Source of the DNA: JAOUGY01 sp963792365 | GTDB taxonomy: Bacteria > Actinomycetota > Acidimicrobiia > Spongiisociales > ZC4RG35 | Length of the DNA stretch: 64,000 bases | Reading direction: 5' to 3' | Assembly (NCBI GenBank): GCA_963792365.1 | Contig: CAWBVW010000001.1 | Location: forward strand, 186,001 to 250,000 | Position numbers and translations under genes: made by a program | In this document: positions 44,701-52,200 of the stretch, piece after piece | How the letters are laid out: each line of letters begins with the position of its first letter | Numbering within the stretch: position 1 is the stretch's first letter | The notes under the pieces: generated by a model | What the model saw: the letters and a program-made list of their open reading frames with translations, nothing else | Database searches by the model: none | Told to the model about the DNA's origin: nothing

Positions 44701-46218
44701 GGACTCGTCGGTGATGGCGTGTTCAACCCGGGGGCGAGCATTCACGAACCTCGCCGACCGGCCGCGTCGTTCGAACGAGAAGGTGGCATCGAATCGTATC
44801 GGCGACGGGTATCGCCTACCGGCGGCAGCACCCGAATAGAGCGGCTCCGACCTGGCTCCCGCCACCCAGTCGTCGGTCAAAGGGAGGTTCTCTGCGGGGC
44901 TGCTGGTGCCCGTGGAGAGCCACCACACGCCATTCACCACCATCGCAGGGTCCGTGAGGGTGACCGTCGACCCGGTGAGCCGTAGTTCGCCACCGGCCGC
45001 GCGTTCGAGCTCCGCCAAGCCGTTGAACCCGCCGGCGCCCGACACCGAGACCGACCAGGGATGCTCACCGAGTGAGCGCTCCGCCGTGTTGCCGAAGACA
45101 ACCGCGCCGGTGACGCCGGACTGACCGGCCGCTTCTCGCTGTGACAGCCCGGCGTCGACCATGATCTGCTCGGTCACGTCGGGGAACGGGATGATGGCCA
45201 GTCCTTCGTCCACCAGTGTCGGCGCTTGGAGTACGACAGACGTGGGATCGGCTCTGAGTGTCCTGAGCCGCGCCGCCAGGAGCAGAGGATCGGGTTCAAA
45301 GGTATCGGAGCTGATCGATACGGTCTCCGCCCACTCCGACTCGCCACGAGATGCCTCGATCCGCACATACCGTGTGTCGGCGTCGTCCCCGGGGCGCGTC
45401 GCGGCAACGACGACACGCTCGGAATTCGCGGCCACGGTGACGAGCTCCGGTTCCAACACCGCTATCGAGCGCGAACGCGCAGAGGCGTACGGCGAACCCT
45501 CGGCGACCAGGAGTCGAATCGCGTTGCCCCCGATGGAGAAGAGGGCGTCGTCGCCCGAGCCGGTCCAGGTCATGGGCGGAAGCTCGGCTGTGGCAACCGC
45601 TTCGAACGTGATCCACCCTGGCGCCGTATCGACCGGACCGGACCCGGCGATGCCAGGGTTCCCCGGATTGAGTGCTGCCAGGAACCGATGCCAGCCGGCG
45701 AGCCACGCCGTTTCCTCCTCCACGGTCAGATTCTGCTGCTCGACGCTGACCGCAACCGACGAACCCTCCACGGTCACGAGAAAGCTGCCCGGAATCGGGT
45801 CCAGGTCCCATGGGACCCGCTTGGTGGCGTACACGCTCAGTCCGGAAGGATGCAACACCACCGCGGAACGATCGGGATTGGACGCGGGTGGATCGTCGAG
45901 GCCGACACGGTTCCTCAATGCAGGTATGTCGGAGGCCACCTCCACGGTGCCTCCGACGCATCGATGGACACCTTCGACGCCGGATGGCTCGATCATCAGC
46001 GAAACCGGGATCTGGAGGCGGCTCCTGGAGATCGGGCGCCCACCGACACGAAGCTCGAACGACACCACGGTTCCCTCGAGCATCTCGAGCGTCGTGAGCT
46101 CGGCACCAACGGTGGTGGCGACGACTCGTCGCGCGTCCTCCGACCGGGGCGTTTCGAGCCGTGTCACCGATACCTGTGCGGACCAACCGGGTGCCTCGAT
46201 GGTGAGCTGCTCGGTCAT
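38716..46218 (-). CDS. Giant protein of unknown function (2,500 residues), second gene of a coupled pair
   Basis: No family is recognised over most of the length. The protein is beta-rich, acidic, poor in cysteine and lysine, and lacks both a signal peptide and membrane segments. It starts MTEQLTIEAPGWSAQVSVTR and ends GGATYVPPGREFEMV. A stretch around residue 1590 (LGITYRAGTIRVFVDGVRKH) resembles the core of a LamG/concanavalin-like sandwich. Elsewhere, repeated Ig-like strands are suggested by alternating hydrophobic residues. Its ATG overlaps the stop of the 2,971-residue gene as ATGA, so the two are made together. Base composition and codon use match the genome, giving no sign of recent transfer. 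Confidence 0.85.
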   Translation of the reverse strand: MTEQLTIEAPGWSAQVSVTRLETPRSEDARRVVATTVGAELTTLEMLEGTVVSFELRVGGRPISRSRLQIPVSLMIEPSGVEGVHRCVGGTVEVASDIPALRNRVGLDDPPASNPDRSAVVLHPSGLSVYATKRVPWDLDPIPGSFLVTVEGSSVAVSVEQQNLTVEEETAWLAGWHRFLAALNPGNPGIAGSGPVDTAPGWITFEAVATAELPPMTWTGSGDDALFSIGGNAIRLLVAEGSPYASARSRSIAVLEPELVTVAANSERVVVAATRPGDDADTRYVRIEASRGESEWAETVSISSDTFEPDPLLLAARLRTLRADPTSVVLQAPTLVDEGLAIIPFPDVTEQIMVDAGLSQREAAGQSGVTGAVVFGNTAERSLGEHPWSVSVSGAGGFNGLAELERAAGGELRLTGSTVTLTDPAMVVNGVWWLSTGTSSPAENLPLTDDWVAGARSEPLYSGAAAGRRYPSPIRFDATFSFERRGRSARFVNARPRVEHAITDESAGPSVAWLGVRAVPEVLGELSSIEHLASFFDARPIVWLSHPRLPAIQALPMTQSANPASHPARSRGHFPFRGPSTADWSLRISVLDPTRSWGVIDRSGLTPAIEWASESDLPVVMLSVPGLVVVVDEDLGHPRSRFAFRHDVPMLDEIAAFASTDPALQGSDGGAEADWGALSRRAQLAALSGVTAFEVGVSDPWALAAEETVDVSIHDQPLSAEVAVDLSTYPGSVVASNGSPLLRADEGGTEGFTFVGGGHEVTAGSAALRRSDDGLKDQFGGTRGVTVIDELNSLVSTTVVAAGGAERALVSTSTAFDLEVPGGHWELWFRDLPCESGNDATYEFHNDRTGGLDGYEWRLGPSADLMLCGLTVSPLELVSFRAGPEGVDLVMAARLRLPMGSDEGAVQAPDTVICRFSSASSSGNSRLKSVELHDDNPEAIWPLSVGDSGVVGGGPLLRWSKVRYDEDRESLEVGTDGASGPDVSFYAFDRAWTCRVDQLIVFEASTTRLTLGHSFDRPSTAAPSVQPKTLDLTLDLDTGEHLAGLTMEFDAHDVVVGALVDLMSDRLESTVTGLSVFNVDAEPESVRSTAGATGFQAAWDGDAVAAFARPLLPGLELTEEGIGGYVAFTFETKPSGGVPVFHPAVVVAEMVMRATGEGSIGGDVTAGYIGRLVDGAWQRSLTASGFVTALNAFTFPFQDQDDRVFSPAPSSDPSGHVEHRVTVLLDQDPIPAAWLRGEDSGVFVVHATVEHELAQVGGPTVRSTVGQAVRFLPPEAFARSIAARSANARARERGFNGPSHPDVAPTLVEALSAFGPDALVMDAATVMWIGTDPLSKGSEGMVAIRRVLGGTLQATLAEPSDFTDPKTTWQSVAFPFIVVLGGSDQLPLSGSTRSLLDSEDAMTRATAALLAGRSDDGPTEIMLPGMDGADGRVVARLDVNAALEPSGEQRTRGRAASASLDSITAGASTETAIASLDTLTVKRPTWLAHAVSAPHALGPVDAVVSVRPESGRSPFSIGELLPPSNGRFTVLISIAPANRRRVLKIQGRAGSRSAKPVDLIAIGVSSTKLDVSILGGKAKGIPLEVGPEGFALGITYRAGTIRVFVDGVRKHLQKLTPAATLRWQRACSDALLVWSAASATAFRAVSTFSRVLNAREMTSGEDPDQVGRLEFWASLGAVTSRLLREGGGVHPAAAVVPASLHGERSELQISPYLTLGFDRIRDSSAAAVAVVDEVLAVGRSDTDQVGLRPLATKWWTGSPAPSIAEQWARAVVRREVRTSPIAVIRRRQVQDFGGQVGIAYRFDVVDASAEPTRLGWSGHQLRPEPSRLKYPQAQYGGSRIPTDEVARFDLVAPTITGVQPVRDEALGWSGLRVVVRHSDEDSEHPAGDAERSPVTGVGAGTADTRWMALQHRARFREDARDFPSGFVAQPMPSDTVTADHPRLPNPQMASGDDPAQHWAQGTPITPEVLRYLLIGNRPGAVLELDALIMHPESADATVATPSGSVTVSHRVPRPLPLPENGHRVEVIQPVPQATFGIETESGARRVDVRRDTSWSSDPPGALRFEVDGGAAWDGLRDLEWSAEVRTGASSVVAGIEMGVETSAGSIPMLVGGDDVDAVLRSTTPGTMLEVEFTVTNPGNDPVTASLFVPVGSHGPSDRIDTPGGEVHVSVAKPANGTISTADTELDLLVIGSIDPETVDAVVSDGSDAVALIASDLPGGLRLRERSEGRLRSLIGRATLGTSLQLEIHVAATQSMPRRSIVLPLRVGAADVPLVTTPRFIRFRDPAYDRRLTTPAVQAATQIDEHWSITVSADRGQYGPESAVAFGYHWTENGVWPGPDGTGPHSVHLQLQRVPADGDPIPVSGFDPEAPVQSVLMAELSSEWQEGDRLDVAVMSGATPLVTLPLAVVRQDPTPAPSSAYALLRTEPDGVVRCVRYAVGPTASKVEFVDLGDLRSGVVRRRATFVWTDIVRGNVSVGHQIQKITAGGATYVPPGREFEMV

Positions 46219-49200
46219 GATCTTGGCCCCGTTCCCAACGTTGCTCGAAGGCTCGGCTTGGCGCTACCACGTCGTGAACGAAGCTGGATGACGCCTCCGG
46301 CCAGATCGGAGGTCAGTGATCGCCGGTGCAGCAGATCGATCGCTCTCCGATCCGCTTCCGTGGACACTCGCGCATACCAGCCGTCTCTCACGCTGTCGGC
46401 TATGAACCCGTCGGCGCTGATCGTCCAATCGGATACGACCAGACGCTCGCCGAGCTCCGCTGTGGTCTCCGGTCCCACCCGCACGTCGATCTCCAGGAGC
46501 ATCGACGACCTCACGATCGATTCATCGGCCGACGCTCCTGAAACGAGGGCTTCGACGAACGCTCGGACGTCGGACTCGAACACCTGGTCTCCGACCGTGC
46601 CGTCGATCAGCTCAGAGATCTGTTCGACGAGGTGACCGTCCGGGCGGGGGCCTTCCCACACGAGGGCGGAACGACGCTCGTCGTCGTCGGCGACTGGCGA
46701 GGCGGTGAGGATCCGCGGGTGCTTCAACTGCGCCAGGAAACCGTTGAGCGAGTCGAGCGTTCGCGGCGCCACCCATTCCGACGCGAGATCGACGGCGATC
46801 GGTGTCGACCGCTCCTCGATCCCCGATGCGAGCGCATCCAGGACATCTCGATGAGAGTCATCTGGGGCGTCGAGACTCCGTAGGCTCGTTGCCGTGTCGA
46901 CGTCGATGGCACCGGTCCACACGAACCGTCGGTTCCTTTCACCGGTCGTGGCCCCGAGTTCCTCGAGGAACGACCGCAGGTCATCACCGAGGACGTCGAA
47001 GATCGACGGCGGGGGGGTCTCATCTTCGCCCTCGGGTGGTTCGACCAGCTCTGGCGGAATCGTGACGACGACAGACCCGATGAGTTCGTCGAGCCTTTCT
47101 TGGATCACGCGAAGGGGAGGCTCCCACCTCGGCGACATGGCAACCAGCTCATCCAAGCGGAGGATGATGTCGGCGTCGATCGGTCCTGACCAGACGAGTT
47201 TCCCATCAGTGACCTTGGCGATGCCGGAACTCACCCATTCGTCGGGCAGGCGGCTCGACAGGTCACCTTCCACCGTCGTCTGCGCCGTCGACCTCGCCAG
47301 TTCTCGACGTGCAGCTCGGAGCGCATCCCGGAACTCCCCGTCCGCTACCTCATCGATGACTTCGTCGAGTTGGTCCATCTGAGTCTCGTCGAGGTGCTGG
47401 CGACACCGGAGCGAGGTGAACGAGACCTCGTGGACCGTGGCCTCGAGCCATCCCAGCGTCGGCACGGGGGTGCGCGGGTCGAACGTGGCGGACACGAGCT
47501 CGTCGGTACCGGTGCGTTCCGCCACTCGGTCGAGCGCATCGGCGACCACAGGCGCCAGCCTCGACCGCCCGTCCCCCTCGGGATAGATGTCCGTTCCGTA
47601 GATGGCAGCCGTCCACAACTCGAGTTGTGCAGGTGTGATGCCGCCGACCGAGGATGGCTCGATCGGTGGACCAACGGGAACGGTCAACTCTGGTGGCCTC
47701 GATCTCGCATCCGATCCGGGCTCCTCCGGCACAGCTGATGGGGCGTTCGTCATGCTTGGAAGAGGAATCAGGGCAGACCACTCACGGCGTGCATCCGGAT
47801 CTCCCTGGGGGCCTTCCACCGAGGCGGGGCCATCGACGATCGCGAACGTATCTCCGACTCCCACAACCCTCCAGCGGGGCGGCTGCTCGTCTTCTTCGGT
47901 GACGGTCAGACGTGCCACGACGGACACCGTCCCGTTCAGCTTGTAGAGGATGTCGTACGCCACGTCGTGATCCGGCAGCGACCCCGGGAGTCTGGGCCCA
48001 TCCGCGCCCGGTTCCTCGGTGCTCCACCGGGCGGCCTGTTCCTGGGTGAGCGAATCCCACAGTCGCGCGAGTTCGATGCGAATCATCCTCGACGCCGGTC
48101 CGCCGGCTTCCGTCGAGTCCTCCAACCCGACGAGCCGACCCACGGCTTCGGGTGAACGGTAGGAGAACTCGTGCTGGACGGTGAACACCGGAGCAGAGAC
48201 GTCGCTCGAGGTCTGGGCGATCGCCACGAGTCGATGGTCGTAGTAGAACGGCAGGTGTTCGATTTGAATCACCAGGCCTCCCACCCCGAATCCTCCCAGG
48301 CGTTCTGCCACCGAGAGCGCCGCCCGTTGGGCCTCGTCCAGGTCGGTCAGATCGACGTGCTCGAGCGCGGGCACGCGGTCGACGATCGGCTTCGGCACGT
48401 GTGCGGCAACCTCGAAGATCTGCTCCCGATAATCGACTGCTTCTGCCGACCGCCCGTGCGAGAAGGAGCGCAGCACGGTGAACGCCACCTGCCGATGATC
48501 GAGGCGCCGCGCCACCGTCCGGTTGCGTTCGGACAAGACCTGGTCAGGGTGGGGTGCGACCAACACCTCCCAGGTCGAGCCTGGCCGAGCAACGCCGCCC
48601 CGGACGTCAGGATGGTCGAGTCGCCTGCTGCCGACGATCACCGGGGGTGCGACCGGCTCGGTGCGATCGACACGGACATCTATGCCCCCATCGGCGGGAT
48701 CGACCACCGGAGGATCGGTTGGGCGGATCCGTTGTTCAGGCACCACACCGACGAACGCCGGTGACTGAACGAGTGCATCCCACAGACGCGCATATCTCGA
48801 GTACGGCTTGACTGCGTATCGGTACGCGTGCGCCCATCGGTCGGGCAACAGCTGGTCGAATCGAACGCGACCCGTCTCGTCGGGTTCGGCGATGGCGGGT
48901 GCACTCGGGAGTGGATATGCGGTGGCGACGTGTGGGCCACTGGCCTCGATCGGCCCGTGCACCCCGAACCTCCGCTGCCAGGCGGCCATCGTGTCGGGCT
49001 TGGATTCCAGCGACTTCTCGAGTTCGTTCACCGTGTCTGACTGAAGGGCACGCTTGGCGTGTCCGAGCAGCCTGCGTGCGCTCTCGACCTCCAACCGTGC
49101 GGCGTGCGCTTTGCGTTCCGTATCGCTCTCGGCATCCGGGACCCGAACGAGGATCGGCCGGAGGCTCAGTTGCACAATCGCCAGCAGCGCATTGTCGCCG

Positions 49201-52200
49201 GTTGGACCGGGGGCCGCGGTCATCGCCTTGGCGGGTCGATACAGCCGCTCGACGAAGACATGACGGAGCAACCCGCTTGGGTCAGCGCTCTCGGCTTCAG
49301 CGAGAACATCGCCGATCGCAGAGACGAGATCTGCGCCTGAGACAACCTCATTGGTCGCAGCTCTGCGCGCCGAAATCGTCGTGCTCAGGCCGAGGTGCTG
49401 GAGTATCCCCCAGCCGTATGGATCGTTCCCCGGGGCCGTCGCCAGCATGAACCCGTCCAGGTCCGTCGGTCGGAGCGGGCGTCCGACCTGCATCGTGAGC
49501 AGGTAGTCGGTGGGAAGACGCTCGAGGATCTGTTGGAGCACCGGATGCAGGAGCCCGTCGGCCACGAAATCCTCGGGGGGCCACAGCAGTCGGTGGTCGC
49601 CGGACTCGGGCGCCCCGGCCGCGGAGGTGCTCGGATACCAGGCCTCCCACTCGGCGGTGTTCAGCGTGGTGTTCGGCACCAATCCCAGCTCATCTGGAGG
49701 CTGGAGCCGCACCTCGTCCACACGTTCCCACGCCTCTGTGAGCGTCTCGCCGTCGTCGAATGTTGCGTTCGGGTGAGCATCGACGTCGATGCGGAAGAGC
49801 TGATATCCGGCATGGATCCCGGTCGGGTGATCGTGTCGGGACGACGGAGCCTGATTCCAGATCAGCCGAATGGCCCTCGTGCCGGCGGGATGAGGCTGAT
49901 AGGTCACCTCGTCGCCCGCCGGTCGTGGCACATGAACGGTGATTGCTGAGGCGAGGCCGTCTTGTGGCGGCAGGGCCGGCAGCACGATCGGGCGGGTCAT
50001 CCACTCGAGACGAGGCGGACGGCGCTCCTCTCCCCGACCGTCGGCATTCTCGAAACGCAGCGTCAGCTGAACGGGGACGAGTGGCGACGGCACACCTGCG
50101 GGCGACACAGTCCGGATGAAGACCTGCCAGGAATCCGATATCCCCGAGGTCGGGAGTACCCGCCGTTCGGTCAGCACATCGATCGGCACCTCGGCCGTCG
50201 GGCCATCGGCATCGACGACGGGGGCGACCTCGATCACAACGTCGTCGGGCCGTAGCCGGGCGTTCGATGTCGGCAGCGACCCGCTCTGTGATCCGCTGGT
50301 CGTGGAATCGATGCCATAACTTCCGAGAGGAAGAGATGGCTCTCGCCGGAACACGATCTCGTGACGCTCGACCGCCACCACGGGTGCCCCCGGTGGGAGG
50401 ACCGGGTCGGTCCATGAGAGGCCGACTGCCGTCGGGGTCACCGGCACCAAGACATCGTCGACCGCCGTGAACGATTGGCTGTCGAGGCCGTAGGTCACCG
50501 TCATCTCGGTGTCGGTCGGCACGGCGGGAGGATCACTCGGGTATCGCGTCGCCACCACCGTCACCGGACGGGCCCTCGTTCCGTTCACGTCGACCGGGGT
50601 GATCGTGTACAGGTAGCTGCGCCCCGAGCTCGAGGCCACGTCCTGCGCGCTCTCGTGACCGAAATGGTCGATGAATTGGAACCGGGGCTGCAGAGCGGTG
50701 ACCAGCCAGCCCCGGCGGCCGTCGGCGGCCAGCACCTCGGCCGGTTTCACCTTCGTCGTCATCGGGGCGTCGCTGCCATCGAGCGAACGTCTCGTCACCT
50801 CGTAGTGGGCCAGGTGTTGCTCGGGGTCAGTGCGGAGATCCGTGGTCCGATCGGTCGCCCACTCCAGGTTCCAGGAGAACGCCACGGTGGTGGCATCGGT
50901 GAACGTGCGCACACCTTCGAGCCGCGGTGGATTGACGCCGAAGTCGTACCGCCGCGGGTTGAAGACCGTGACCGGCGATGGACCCTCCGACAGCACGCCC
51001 CCGATTCGCTGGTTGAGCCGCGGACCCTCGTCGTCGCCCCAATCGGCGCCGGACTGGAACACCAATCCCAACAGGAAGGCAGGCGACGACCGGGTCAGGC
51101 GGGCGGCCGCTTCAGGATCGCTGCCGACGACCCGTGCATACTCCCTTACGTCGGAGATCATCGACTCGACGATCATGCCGCGGAGCTGACGGGCGGTCTC
51201 CACGTCGTCGTTTTCCGACGGCGCCGCATCGGACGCGGCACCGGACTCGTGATAGATGCTGGTGTCCGGATGAAGCGCCGCCCACAGGGCCTGCTCGTAG
51301 ATCGAGTTCGGGTCACGTTTGAACAACGGCGAACTCCGGAACTGTTCGATCGCCCCCCGGACAGCGCTCTCGTAGGCGGACTCGTCGGGGTTTTCGACCC
51401 GGGGATCGGCGAGAGATCCACCGACCTGCAGACCGATGGGATCCAAACCGTCGGCACAGAAGGCGGCCCGGAGGTATTCGGCCAGATCGAGGTCACGTGG
51501 CTGATCTGCGGTCGACTCGGTTCCAACGTCGTCTGCTTCGACGACGACACCGTCCCACGCAGCCGACCAGGTGGAGCTCTCGGTGGCATCGATGAAGGCT
51601 TGTTGATGCGGGTCCCACCGGCGCGCCACGCCCGGGAACGGCTCGGAGAGCGCGAAGTCGTCCACTCCTGCGGAGCGTCCTTCGGGTGACGGCACGAATC
51701 CGCCGGTTCGATCGTCGGGATAGAGCACCAACAACGTCGCATCCGCCGATTCCACCCGGAAGGCCGAATACCCCGGCACCGTGAGCGCCTGGGTGCGCAC
51801 CGACGCTGGTTCGGTCGTGTCACCGGCCCCGGTCTCCTCCTCTGCCGTTGCCTCGGCAGATTCGGCGGGCTCCGCCGGAGCTGCGGTGTCGCCGGAGGCG
51901 ATGGTGGTCATCACGGCCACCGGGTTGTCGCTCACCGGCGGCGGACCCGTCTGCCGGGAGTCGTCATCCAACCCGACTCCGGGGAGCGCGGTGTCCTCGT
52001 CGGATGCCTCCAACCCGAGGCTCATGTAGCGAGCCGTGGCGAGCCGCGCCGCGTTCACCGCGCCGGGATTTGCCGCGATCCTCGCATTGACCTCGAACGA
52101 CTTGCCGACGACACGGATCCGGAGTGTGCCCCGACCCACGATGCCGACTTCGGTGGCACCGGCCCGTGCCGCCATTCCGAACTCGAGCGATGCCGAGAAC

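Noticed and set aside
45161..46635. Two long plus-strand frames (376 and 469 residues) inside the giant gene region
   Set aside because: They are antisense to coding sequence, low in complexity and rich in Arg, Ser or Gly with no domain pattern. GC bias alone produces such frames here.
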